27,788 nt of DNA, taken from positions 1 to 27,788 of the forward strand of contig CAJKDR010000005.1 in assembly GCA_905198755.1 (NCBI GenBank), in the 5' to 3' direction. This document shows, in pieces, positions 8,010 through 16,256 of this stretch (position 1 is the stretch's first letter; every line of letters starts with the position of its first letter). Under the pieces are notes generated by a model, which saw only the letters and a program-made list of their open reading frames with translations, searched no databases and had not been told where the DNA came from. The translations under genes were made by a program, and so were the position numbers. Source of the DNA: an uncultured Clostridiaceae bacterium. GTDB lineage: Bacteria > Bacillota > Clostridia > TANB77 > CAG-508.

Positions 8010-10076
8010 ATGAGCGATTCATTATTCTATATAATAATAACAGTAGCAGGTATAGGAATGATAGGGATAATGATATGGTATTTTATATTATCAAGATCAG
8101 TAAATAAAGCAGCTATGAAATATGCAAAAGAATTGAAAAAAGGTACAGAAAAGCACACTTTTTCAATGGATATAGTGTATCAAAAATTATATGTTTCTTA
8201 CACAAAAATACCATTTATAAAAAGATATCTAGCAAAATTAAGAAGAAGACTAGAAATACTAAATGTTGATGATGAATATATGACAAGGAAACAATCTGCT
8301 GCATATTTAACAAAGGCGATTGCGATAATTGTGCCATTAACATTTATAATAATATATGTAGCACATACAAATACACTTTTAATGTTTATATTATTAATTT
8401 TTGAAGTATTCATAGCAGAAATATTAATAAGTGGAAGTGTAGATAAGTTAGATAATAAAATATTAAGAGAACAAATAGAATTTTTCTCAGAAATAAGACA
8501 TGCATATCATGAAACAAATATGGTAGAAGAGGCTATATATCAAGTAGCACAAGATGATGAAAAAGAAGTATCAAGACAAGCAGACAAAATATATGAAATA
8601 TTAATATCTGATGATCCAGAAACAGAGTTAGAAAAATATTATGATATTGCTCCCAATAGCTACTTAAAAGAATTTGCAGGTATATCATATTTAACAAAAG
8701 AATTTGGTGATAGAATAGATGACGATGGTTCATTATACTTAAAAAATATAAATAATATAACACAAGAAATGCAAATAGAAATATTGAAAAGAGATAAATT
8801 AGACTATGTGTTTCAAAGTTTATCTTTCATATCTATAGTACCATGCTTATTCATAGAAACAGTAAAAAAATGGTCAATATCAAACTTTGATTTTACATCA
8901 TCATTCTATAATGGAAAATTAGGATTTATAGTACAAACTATATTACTTATATTAACAGCGGTATGTTTTATATTAGTAAGAAAAGTAAAAGATAATGGTT
9001 CAATAGAATCTGCATCGACAGAAAATCCATGGCAAAAAAAGGTTTATCAAAAACCATATATTAAAAAAATAGTAGATCTATTTATTCCTAAAAAAGGAAC
9101 AAAAGACTATAGAAAATTAATAGATTTACTAAAAAGAGCTGCATCAAAGTTAAAAATGGAGTGGTTATATATTAATAGGATCACATTCTGTATAGTAGCA
9201 TTTGTACTGTCATTATTGTTGGCAGTTAAAGTTCATGCAATAGCAATAGATTACATATACACAGACACGTCATCTAGTAGTAGTATTGTTGGAATGACAG
9301 ATTCTGAAAAAGCTGAAGCTCAGAAACAACTAACAATAGACAACAAGTTTTTAGATAAATATAAAGGAAAAAAGATAACAAAAGAACAATTAAAACTTGC
9401 AATAAAAACCTCTTCTGATTTTAAGGATGCAACAGATGAAGATATAGATGATGCAACAGATAGAATCTATACAAAATTACAAACAATAGGAAATGAATAC
9501 TTAAAATGGATAGAATTAGTATTTGCATTAGGAATTTCATACTTAGGATATATGTCACCAATCTGGCTTTTAAAATTCCAGATAAAAATGCGTGAAATGG
9601 AAATGGAAGACGAAGTAATGCAATTCCAAACAATTATTGTAATGCTAATGAAAATCGAGAGAGTAAATGTTGAAATTATACTAGAATGGCTAGAAAGATA
9701 TGCAAAAATCTTTAAAGAACCAATAACTAAATGTGTTAATAACTACGAGGCAGGTGCATGGGAAGCTTTAGAGGAATTAAAGAATGACGTAACATTTCCA
9801 CTTTTTATAAGAATTGTAGAAAGTCTTCAATCAGCAGTTGAAAAAATACCAATTAGAGAAGCTTTTGATGAATTAGATACAGAAAGAGACTATTATCAAG
9901 AAAAAAGAAAAGAATCAAACAATAGATTGATATCAAGAAAAGCTTTAATAGGAAAAGTAATAGGCTTTGCACCAATGATATGTCTATTTGTAGGATATTT
10001 AATAATACCTTTAGTAGTAATAGGATTAGGAAGTATGGGAAGTGCATTCTCTGGAATGCAAACATCTATAACATAA
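8010..10076 (+). CDS. TadB-TadC-like fused pilus platform protein
   Basis: 688 residues with two T2SF-like halves. Half one (about 1-330) has membrane segments near 4-26, 100-140, 272-288 and 305-325, with a cytoplasmic helical part (LREQIEFFSEIRHAYHETNM). Half two (about 385-688) has segments near 390-410, 495-520 and 650-680, with a matching part (DEVMQFQTIIVMLMKIERVN). In most Tad systems these are separate TadB and TadC proteins forming the inner-membrane platform for the ATPase. The loop after the first segment of half two (about 415-485) is long, charged and Ser/Thr-rich. AGGAGGTGAG before ATG 8010 is a near-perfect ribosome binding site. No internal stop or start at the junction suggests a sequencing artefact, so the fusion looks genuine. 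Confidence 0.82.
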   Translation: MSDSLFYIIITVAGIGMIGIMIWYFILSRSVNKAAMKYAKELKKGTEKHTFSMDIVYQKLYVSYTKIPFIKRYLAKLRRRLEILNVDDEYMTRKQSAAYLTKAIAIIVPLTFIIIYVAHTNTLLMFILLIFEVFIAEILISGSVDKLDNKILREQIEFFSEIRHAYHETNMVEEAIYQVAQDDEKEVSRQADKIYEILISDDPETELEKYYDIAPNSYLKEFAGISYLTKEFGDRIDDDGSLYLKNINNITQEMQIEILKRDKLDYVFQSLSFISIVPCLFIETVKKWSISNFDFTSSFYNGKLGFIVQTILLILTAVCFILVRKVKDNGSIESASTENPWQKKVYQKPYIKKIVDLFIPKKGTKDYRKLIDLLKRAASKLKMEWLYINRITFCIVAFVLSLLLAVKVHAIAIDYIYTDTSSSSSIVGMTDSEKAEAQKQLTIDNKFLDKYKGKKITKEQLKLAIKTSSDFKDATDEDIDDATDRIYTKLQTIGNEYLKWIELVFALGISYLGYMSPIWLLKFQIKMREMEMEDEVMQFQTIIVMLMKIERVNVEIILEWLERYAKIFKEPITKCVNNYEAGAWEALEELKNDVTFPLFIRIVESLQSAVEKIPIREAFDELDTERDYYQEKRKESNNRLISRKALIGKVIGFAPMICLFVGYLIIPLVVIGLGSMGSAFSGMQTSIT

Positions 10077-10097
10077 AAGTACGAAAGGAAAAATACT

Positions 10098-10661
10098 ATG
10101 GAAAATGCAACAAAAGCATTACTAATTGCAGGTGGAGTGCTAATTGCAATAATTATATTAACAATATTAGTGAAGACTTATGGAAATATAGGAGCATTTC
10201 AAAGACAACAAATGTCACAAGAAGAAGCAGAACAAATTGAAGAGTTTAACAAAGATTATACTAAATATGATGGACAATATGTTTATGGAACAGAAATAAT
10301 AACTATAATAAATAAAGTATATAGTTCAACATATAAAGTAAATGTAAAAGTGAAATTTACACAAGAGGATTATAAATATACAGTGAAAAGTAAAGGTGGA
10401 AAGACAACAAATGTAACATTAAAAAAAGGAAAAGATTTAGATATAACAACAGGAGATAATCCTCAATTAGATTTATCTAGTTCTACTACTGATTTTCATA
10501 ATAGTACCAGAACCGAAACTGCAACAGAAGTAAATGTTACAGTGGATGGCCTAAAGAATAGAGCTTTTAAGTGTATGGAGATAGGATATGATGAATCTGG
10601 TAGAGTAAATAAAATGAAATTTGAAGAGGTAGTTTACAATAGGACACAAGTGGATTATTAG
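10098..10661 (+). CDS. Leaderless pilin-like protein, paralogue 1
   Basis: 187 residues. It begins MENATKALLIAGGVLIAI, with a hydrophobic helix to about residue 27 and a soluble C-terminal part containing FNKDYTKYDGQYVYGTEIIT. The same N-terminus occurs in the genes at 10676, 11645 and 11965. This resembles the helix of a mature Flp/type IV pilin with a glutamate near the N-terminus, but there is no leader peptide. The previous gene's stop (10074-10076) is in frame only seven codons upstream, so no longer start exists. The GAAAGGAAAAATACT leader is duplicated before the next gene. Long pilin-like members are probably minor subunits; that is inference. Confidence 0.75.
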   Translation: MENATKALLIAGGVLIAIIILTILVKTYGNIGAFQRQQMSQEEAEQIEEFNKDYTKYDGQYVYGTEIITIINKVYSSTYKVNVKVKFTQEDYKYTVKSKGGKTTNVTLKKGKDLDITTGDNPQLDLSSSTTDFHNSTRTETATEVNVTVDGLKNRAFKCMEIGYDESGRVNKMKFEEVVYNRTQVDY

Positions 10662-10675
10662 AAAGGAAAAATACT

Positions 10676-11047
10676 ATGGAAAATGCAACAAAAGCATTAT
10701 TGATAGCAGGAGGAGTGTTAATTGCAATAATAATAATGTCAGTGATGATAATAACTTTTCAAAAAACAGGTAATGTTTCAAAAACATATGATAAAACAAT
10801 AGATCAAGAAGAAATAAGTAAATTTAATGAAAATTTTACAAGATATCTTGGTAAAGAACTTTCAATACAACAAGCAATAACAATAACGAACTTTGCAAAT
10901 AGCAATGGAGTAACAGTTATTGGAAGTGTAAGTACCTCGGATGTGAATGGAGAAACATTAAAGAATAAATATGAATTAACTACTATAGAGTATAATGATA
11001 AAACAGGTTATATAAAATCGATAACTTTAAGTAAGAAAGTATCATAA
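10676..11047 (+). CDS. Leaderless pilin-like protein, paralogue 2
   Basis: 123 residues. The N-terminus MENATKALLIAGGVLIAI is identical to paralogue 1, and the DNA from the ribosome binding site through the helix is closely similar, so a fairly recent tandem duplication is likely. The soluble part keeps the shared pattern KFNENFTRYLGKELSIQQAI but is shorter. An in-frame TAG at 10640-10642 excludes a leader peptide. It starts 14 bases after the previous stop. Likely a pilus subunit or minor pilin; no catalytic motif is seen. Confidence 0.75.
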   Translation: MENATKALLIAGGVLIAIIIMSVMIITFQKTGNVSKTYDKTIDQEEISKFNENFTRYLGKELSIQQAITITNFANSNGVTVIGSVSTSDVNGETLKNKYELTTIEYNDKTGYIKSITLSKKVS

Positions 11048-11048
11048 T

Positions 11049-11097
11049 AAAGGAAAAAAATACTAAACATAAAAAAAATATTGCAATAAAAGCATGA
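11049..11097 (+). pseudogene. Decayed start of another pilin copy
   Basis: After the second pilin gene the sequence again shows AAAGGAAAAAAATACT and then TGCAATAAAAGCATGA at 11082-11097. This closely matches the header of the live copies (AAAGGAAAAATACT, ATGGAAAA, TGCAACAAAAGCATTA) but has lost the start codon and frame. It looks like the relic of a duplicated pilin header. The match is short and AT-rich, so chance similarity is possible. Confidence 0.4.
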
Positions 11098-11127
11098 AAA
11101 TAGTATAATAAGAAAGGAAAGAATAGA

Positions 11128-11574
11128 TTGAAAAAAAACTTAATAATTATTTCTGCGATATTATTATCAATAATAATAATATGTGTTATAGGAATATGGA
11201 ACAATCTAAAAAAAATAACATTACAAAGAAAGTTAAATAATGAATATGAGCAATATTTAAATAAAGATATTTATGGAACAGATGTAGCTACAATATTGAA
11301 CAAAGCCATTAATAGTAATAAACAAAATGGACTAGAACAAAAAGATGGCAAATATATAGAAAATGATACCAACAGTATAATAGTTGAATTAGTAATGATA
11401 ACAAACGAAGAAAAAGAAAAAACTAAAACTTACAGAATGGAAACAATAGATAAAGTTGGAATAAGTGAATTTATAAAAAATTTTAATACAGCCAAATTCA
11501 AAATTACAAGAATAGAGTATCATGAACAAACTAAAAAAATTAAATATATTGAAATATCACAACAATATGAATAA
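11128..11574 (+). CDS. Divergent pilin-like membrane protein, TTG start
   Basis: 148 residues from TTG 11128, behind GAAAGGAAAG. The N-terminus is basic then hydrophobic (KKNLIIISAILLSIIIICVI), unlike the MENATKALL paralogues, but the next region (EYEQYLNKDIYGTDVATILN) matches the FN..F..Y.G pattern of paralogues 1 and 2. It therefore looks like a paralogue whose N-terminus was replaced after the relic header at 11049-11097. It is probably a membrane-anchored accessory or minor subunit of the pilus. The rare start codon suggests low expression. Function is inferred from position and pattern only. Confidence 0.65.
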   Translation: MKKNLIIISAILLSIIIICVIGIWNNLKKITLQRKLNNEYEQYLNKDIYGTDVATILNKAINSNKQNGLEQKDGKYIENDTNSIIVELVMITNEEKEKTKTYRMETIDKVGISEFIKNFNTAKFKITRIEYHEQTKKIKYIEISQQYE

Positions 11575-11589
11575 ATAAGTTATTAATGT

Positions 11590-11616
11590 TTTGATTGTAA
11601 GTAATCAAATTTAATA
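11590..11616 (+). terminator. Weak hairpin before the small major-pilin candidate
   Basis: TTTGATT at 11590-11596 pairs with AATCAAA at 11603-11609 and is followed by TTTAATA. The stem is short and AT-only, so it would be a weak terminator or a processing site at most. Confidence 0.3.
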
Positions 11617-11644
11617 TAAAAAATTACAAAGGAGGAAAAAAATT

Positions 11645-11875
11645 ATGGAGAACGCAACAAAAGCCTTATTAATTGCAGCAGCAGTTTTAATCGTAATATT
11701 ATTAATAGCATTTGGAATGAGAATATTCAATTCAACCTCAGATGTATCTGGACAAGCCACAAGTACAGGAACACAGCTTTCAAATAAAACGGGAGTAGCT
11801 GCTAATTCAGCAAATGATGCACTAAGTAGTCTAAATGGATGGACAGATAAATATAATAATAATGCAACAAATTAA
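11645..11875 (+). CDS. Small leaderless pilin, candidate major subunit
   Basis: 76 residues: MENATKALLIAAAVLIVILL, a helix to about residue 27, then a Ser/Thr/Asn-rich tail with no cysteine. It is the shortest of the set and close to the size of mature Flp pilins (about 50-70 residues). It has the best ribosome binding site of the pilin genes (AAAGGAGG) and is flanked by hairpins, as expected for a highly expressed subunit with its own processed mRNA. An in-frame TAA about 11 codons upstream rules out a leader. Calling it the major pilin is inference from size and signals. Confidence 0.72.
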   Translation: MENATKALLIAAAVLIVILLIAFGMRIFNSTSDVSGQATSTGTQLSNKTGVAANSANDALSSLNGWTDKYNNNATN

Positions 11876-11879
11876 TATA

Positions 11880-11944
11880 TAGCTTATGGTTTATCCATAA
11901 GCTAAGATATAAATAAAATAAATATGTTTTAGCTTATGGATAAA
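11880..11944 (+). promoter_or_regulatory. Two mutually exclusive hairpins between pilin genes
   Basis: TAGCTTATGG at 11880-11889 pairs with CCATAAGCTA at 11895-11904 (loop of five). The middle element at 11890-11905 also pairs perfectly over 16 bases with 11929-11944, which ends close before the ribosome binding site of the next gene. Both cannot form together. No T-run follows either stem on the plus strand, so mRNA stabilisation or control of translation fits better than termination. Confidence 0.55.
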
Positions 11945-11964
11945 AAATAATAGGAGGAAAAGTT

Positions 11965-12297
11965 ATGGAGAATGCAACAAAAGCACTTTTAATAGCAGGG
12001 GCAGTATTAGTAGCAATTTTGTTGATAACAATAGGAATAAGAATATTAAATTCAACACAAGGAACTGTAGATTCATCACAAAAAACAATGCAAGCAACAG
12101 AAATTACGACATTTAATACACAATTTACAGGATTTTTAAATAAGAATATATCGGCAGCACAGGCCAACTCACTAGAACAAAAAGTTCTTGCATCAAATGC
12201 GGTTAACAAACAACATTATGTTGAATTTAAAAAAGATGGGGCTGGATTATATAAAGCCACATATACTAATGGCTACATTACGGCAATAAGTAAATAA
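11965..12297 (+). CDS. Leaderless pilin-like protein, paralogue 4
   Basis: 110 residues, starting MENATKALLIAGAVLVAI, helix to about 28, then the shared TFNTQFTGFLNKNISAAQAN pattern and a short beta-like tail. TAGGAGG lies before ATG 11965, and an in-frame TAA eight codons upstream excludes a leader peptide. It follows the competing-hairpin element and is followed after 30 bases by a longer relative. A pilus subunit is the likely role. Confidence 0.74.
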   Translation: MENATKALLIAGAVLVAILLITIGIRILNSTQGTVDSSQKTMQATEITTFNTQFTGFLNKNISAAQANSLEQKVLASNAVNKQHYVEFKKDGAGLYKATYTNGYITAISK

Positions 12298-12327
12298 ATA
12301 TAATATATAAAGAAAGGAAGACATGTT

Positions 12328-13164
12328 ATGGAAAATGCAGTTGAAGCTTTAAAACAAGCAGCAGCAGTTTTAATATTTGTAATAGCTCTTACAGCTAGTT
12401 TTAACATGTTTTCTAAAGCAAAAGAAACAGCAGATGCAGTAACAACTAGCCAGGATAGCCAAGAATATTTAGAATCAGCAAAAGTAGAAAATACATTATA
12501 TATAAGCTCAGGAGCAATTGCCACTGAATCTAATGGAAAAAGCTCAGTTGAAGGTATGACAACAAAAGGAGATAGAATAGTAAAAGCAAATGACGTTATA
12601 TCTACAATATATAGATACAATTTGGAAAAATATGGAGTAACAATTGTAAAATCAGATGGAACAGTAATTGCAAGGTTTGATAGTAATACAGAATCAGTTA
12701 TAAGACAATGGTATAATATTACATCTGGAAAAGAATCAGATGGAACAGAAATAAATGGTGAAGCTGTTAAGGCAAATTTTGCTGACAAATTAAAAGAAAA
12801 TCTAGAATTATCAACTGATAAATATGTTAGTAATATAAATCTAAATAAAGAAAAATTAGAAGAAATATACAAAATTAGTGTTAATGGAAATACTAATATA
12901 ACAGTAGGAGCACCATGGTATGGAAGTGAAAAAGAAATAATAAAAAGAATAAATTCAGATATATCAGGTGAAGAATATGAATTAAATAATCAAAGATATC
13001 AAGGAAAAAACTTAAATGATTATTTAAAAAGAGCAGACACAATTATAGAAGTAATAAATGAAATAGATAATAGTGACTATTTAAAAGATGGAAGCGGAGC
13101 AGACACTTCATTGCTACAGCAATATGAGTTACCAACAGTAGAAATTGTATATATAATAAAATAA
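12328..13164 (+). CDS. Large pilin-like protein with MENA-type N-terminus
   Basis: 278 residues. It begins MENAVEALKQAAAVLIFVIA, a diverged form of the leaderless pilin start, with a helix to about 27 and a large soluble domain without recognised motifs. The previous gene's stop (12295-12297) is in frame ten codons upstream, so no leader is possible. Its size suggests a minor, possibly tip-proximal or initiating subunit. AGAAAGGAAG precedes ATG 12328. Function is inferred from N-terminus and place in the operon. Confidence 0.68.
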   Translation: MENAVEALKQAAAVLIFVIALTASFNMFSKAKETADAVTTSQDSQEYLESAKVENTLYISSGAIATESNGKSSVEGMTTKGDRIVKANDVISTIYRYNLEKYGVTIVKSDGTVIARFDSNTESVIRQWYNITSGKESDGTEINGEAVKANFADKLKENLELSTDKYVSNINLNKEKLEEIYKISVNGNTNITVGAPWYGSEKEIIKRINSDISGEEYELNNQRYQGKNLNDYLKRADTIIEVINEIDNSDYLKDGSGADTSLLQQYELPTVEIVYIIK

Positions 13165-13178
13165 AAAGGAGATTAAAA

Positions 13179-13700
13179 ATGGGAGATTCACTAACAACAA
13201 TAATCGCAATATTTTTAGCAGCAGTATTAATGTTTATATTTCCGTTGGCAGCAATTGCCGATAGAAATGATGATACATCACAAATGTATGTTCAAACAAC
13301 ATTAGATAATTTTGTAAACAAAGTAGCTGCAAAAGGAACATTAACAAAAGATGATTACGATCAATTAGAATCAACATTGTCAGCAACTAATAATAGCTAT
13401 GATATAGAATTGGAAATTGACGTTAAAGATGTAAATCCAGGAAAGAAAACAGATAATCAAAAAATAGGAGATACAACATATTATTCAGTATATACTTCAC
13501 AAATAATAGATTCTAATACAGGAACAGTAAAAAATGGAACTTATTATTTAAAAGAAGGGGACTATATAAAAGTATCTGTAAAAAATATAAATACAACAAT
13601 ATCTCAAATGATAAAAAATGTATTATATGGAATAACAGGAAATGAATCTTATGTAATTGCAGCACAAGCAAGTGGAGTTGTTGTTACAACAGGATACTAA
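13179..13700 (+). CDS. TadE/F-like anchored pseudopilin candidate
   Basis: 173 residues with a membrane segment at about 5-27 (TTIIAIFLAAVLMFIFPLAA), then a helical region (DNFVNKVAAKGTLTKDDYDQ) and a beta-rich part. This arrangement resembles small TadE/TadF-type pseudopilin proteins next to Tad genes in Firmicutes, which also lack a classical leader. The resemblance is by pattern only. AAAAGGAG before ATG 13179 gives the start, 14 bases after the previous gene. A GC-rich terminator follows the stop. Confidence 0.6.
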   Translation: MGDSLTTIIAIFLAAVLMFIFPLAAIADRNDDTSQMYVQTTLDNFVNKVAAKGTLTKDDYDQLESTLSATNNSYDIELEIDVKDVNPGKKTDNQKIGDTTYYSVYTSQIIDSNTGTVKNGTYYLKEGDYIKVSVKNINTTISQMIKNVLYGITGNESYVIAAQASGVVVTTGY

Positions 13701-13712
13701 AAAATAAAAATT

Positions 13713-13748
13713 AGGGGGTTAAGTTTATTTATACCCCCTTTTATATTA
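13713..13748 (+). terminator. Internal terminator between pilin block and adhesin
   Basis: AGGGGGT at 13713-13719 pairs with ACCCCCT at 13733-13739, followed by a T-rich run (TTTTATATT). It is GC-rich in a very AT-rich region. No clear promoter lies between it and the adhesin start at 13765, so the adhesin is probably expressed by partial read-through. Confidence 0.8.
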
Positions 13749-13764
13749 AAAGTAAGAGGTACAT

Positions 13765-16254
13765 ATGAAATTACAAAACTTAACAATTATATTTATTATA
13801 ATAATACTTCCAATAGTACTAGTACTTTCAGCATATATAGGATACGAAGTAAAAACAATTAATAAACAAAATATGTATAACACAGGTGTTAATACAGCTG
13901 TACATGATGCAGTATTTGCATATGAAATGAACAGTAAGAATGATGATTACTCAGATAATGCCGAAAATAAAAGGAGTAATATAAAAGCGTCTGTAAAAAC
14001 ATTTGAAAATAGCCTAAGTAATGCATGTAATTTAGGCTTATATAATAATGATGCAATAGAAGAATATATACCAGCTTTGGTTTTTGGAATGTATGATGGA
14101 TTCTATATGTATGCACCTTCAGAGACAAAAAATGGATATAAACACAATTTAAGAAACTTTGTTTATTATTCAGAAGAAATAAGTTGTAGTAATTACGATT
14201 TAATAATAAGATATACATTAGATAACTATGTAGCTGTATCAGGAACTATAGATGGAACATATATAACAAAAGCTGGTTATTTGATTAATTTAGATAAATG
14301 TAATAATTATAATTGGAAAAAAACTAAATCTCCAGATGATAAAATAGAAGAAGCAACATTATTAGATAATTTTACATATGAAGGGGTTAGTATAAAAGAA
14401 AAAGAAGAGCTAATATATACAACATTATCAGAGGATAAAACAGAATTAATTTCAAACTCAAGTGAACCAGAAAAAGACAGTACAGCTATTGAATATTATA
14501 AAGAAGCGATAGCATTTTCTGAATGGTTTAATGAATATATTATTTCAAAGAATGTATCAAGCGAATACGGATATTTATCTATAAAAGATGGTAACGATCC
14601 AGAAAAAGAAGATTCGAAATTTGTACAGCATAAAAATCAAATAATAAAAGAAAAAATGGAAAATGTATTAAATTCTTCAATAACAGCATATGCAAACAAA
14701 ACAAGAAATAGTTATAAAATGCCTAAATTTAATGAAGAAGAATGGAAAAAGATATATAATAATATCTCAATAGTAGCATTAGTGCAAGGTATGAATTTAG
14801 GATTTAAAACTTATAACAATTATTGCATTGTAAGTAGCACAAATAACAATGAATATGTAAATCCAAACTTACTATATTTCACAGATGGAAATTCATATCA
14901 TGATATCAGATGTACTGAGATAGCTGAAGATGAGACAACAGGGTATAGAATTGGCGATTTTGAAAAAAAAAGCTATGAAGAGGTTCAAAAAGATGAAGAA
15001 GGAAATGAACTAAAGGATGCTACTGGAACAGTAATAACAAAAGATAAATATTATTACAAACATAATGAGTTAGCTTGTTATAAGTGTGTCAATGGAAGTA
15101 TAGAAAGTACAAAAAGTATATATGATTATGTGAGAGACAATGAGGTTAATTCTAAAGTTAGAACTTCATACTTTACATCACTTGCAAGAGAAAGATATAA
15201 AACTACTAAATTGCTAAGTTCGTATAATGATGTAGATGCAAGATATTATACAATAACATATAAGTATACAAATATGGATGGAGCACATGAAGAGAAAGTA
15301 ATATCAAATATAAAAAAAGGAAATTATGTAACAATTCTTAATGGTGAAGATGTGATGCTTGGAGAAAATGAAACCTTTATGGGATGGAAGGTAGATAATA
15401 ATGAAGAAAATATATTGGAAGCAAATAAAGAATACCAAGTTATATCAAACATAACATTGACTCCTTATTATAAGAAAATATACAAAATAGAGTTTTATGT
15501 AAAAAATGAAAGAATTAATATTTGGAGGAAAGTTGACACAGAATCGGTAACTGAAGGTAGTAAATTTTTAATAAATAAAGAACCGACCACAAACAGTAAA
15601 TATAGATTTTTGAAGTGGAATACACAAAAAGATGGCTCTGGAGAAGATTATTATAAAGGAACTACAATTACAGTTAATTCTAATATAAAATTATATGCTA
15701 TGTTACAAGAACAGGTAACAATAGATATAATATATGCAAAAACAAATTATGATGAAATTGAAAAAAGAATAATAATGATAGACAAAGGTACAAAATTATC
15801 AGAACCAGAAAAAATTAAAATAGAACATTATAATTTTCAAGGTTGGTATGCTGATAAAGAATATAATAAAGAATTTGACTTTAATCAAGAAATAAATTCT
15901 AATACAAAAATATATGCAAAGTATAAAAGCGAATTTTCCTTAGAATGGAAACAAGATAGTAATGGTAAAATTTATTTTGTATCTAGTATAGATATTACTG
16001 AATTACAATTTAAGTCAAACATAATTAGTATTCCTACAGTTAAATATAATGATGAAGATAGAAGTTGGTACTTTAATGACTCACTTAAAGATTTAATGTG
16101 GATATTCTCAATTGTAGATGCATCAGAAAGTCAAACTGTTACAAAGTATTCTTATTTTACATGTAAGTATAATGGAAATACTTATAGAGCTGATTGCAAG
16201 AAAGATAGTAATGGTAATGTTATTATTTCAGATTTATACTTAATTAATAATTAA
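13765..16254 (+). CDS. Membrane-anchored surface protein with InlB-type repeats
   Basis: 829 residues. An N-terminal membrane segment (about 7-28) is followed by a large unrecognised region (about 30-495) and about three InlB B-repeat/Listeria-Bacteroides-type modules (roughly 495-720). The modules end in characteristic endings such as ISNITLTPYYKK, VNSNIKLYAMLQ and INSNTKIYAKYK, with FMGW, FLKW and FQGW cores. A further domain of about 100 residues follows. There is no LPXTG sorting motif or C-terminal anchor, so the N-terminal helix probably holds it in the membrane or incorporates it into the pilus. As last gene of the cluster behind a terminator, it fits a low-copy tip adhesin; that role is inference. 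AGAGG precedes ATG 13765. Confidence 0.72.
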   Translation: MKLQNLTIIFIIIILPIVLVLSAYIGYEVKTINKQNMYNTGVNTAVHDAVFAYEMNSKNDDYSDNAENKRSNIKASVKTFENSLSNACNLGLYNNDAIEEYIPALVFGMYDGFYMYAPSETKNGYKHNLRNFVYYSEEISCSNYDLIIRYTLDNYVAVSGTIDGTYITKAGYLINLDKCNNYNWKKTKSPDDKIEEATLLDNFTYEGVSIKEKEELIYTTLSEDKTELISNSSEPEKDSTAIEYYKEAIAFSEWFNEYIISKNVSSEYGYLSIKDGNDPEKEDSKFVQHKNQIIKEKMENVLNSSITAYANKTRNSYKMPKFNEEEWKKIYNNISIVALVQGMNLGFKTYNNYCIVSSTNNNEYVNPNLLYFTDGNSYHDIRCTEIAEDETTGYRIGDFEKKSYEEVQKDEEGNELKDATGTVITKDKYYYKHNELACYKCVNGSIESTKSIYDYVRDNEVNSKVRTSYFTSLARERYKTTKLLSSYNDVDARYYTITYKYTNMDGAHEEKVISNIKKGNYVTILNGEDVMLGENETFMGWKVDNNEENILEANKEYQVISNITLTPYYKKIYKIEFYVKNERINIWRKVDTESVTEGSKFLINKEPTTNSKYRFLKWNTQKDGSGEDYYKGTTITVNSNIKLYAMLQEQVTIDIIYAKTNYDEIEKRIIMIDKGTKLSEPEKIKIEHYNFQGWYADKEYNKEFDFNQEINSNTKIYAKYKSEFSLEWKQDSNGKIYFVSSIDITELQFKSNIISIPTVKYNDEDRSWYFNDSLKDLMWIFSIVDASESQTVTKYSYFTCKYNGNTYRADCKKDSNGNVIISDLYLINN

Positions 16255-16256
16255 TC

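Noticed and set aside
12273..12872. 199-codon minus-strand frame opposite the pilin-like gene
   Set aside because: Mirror of the 12328 gene; no start signal and Ser/Phe/Leu-rich composition.
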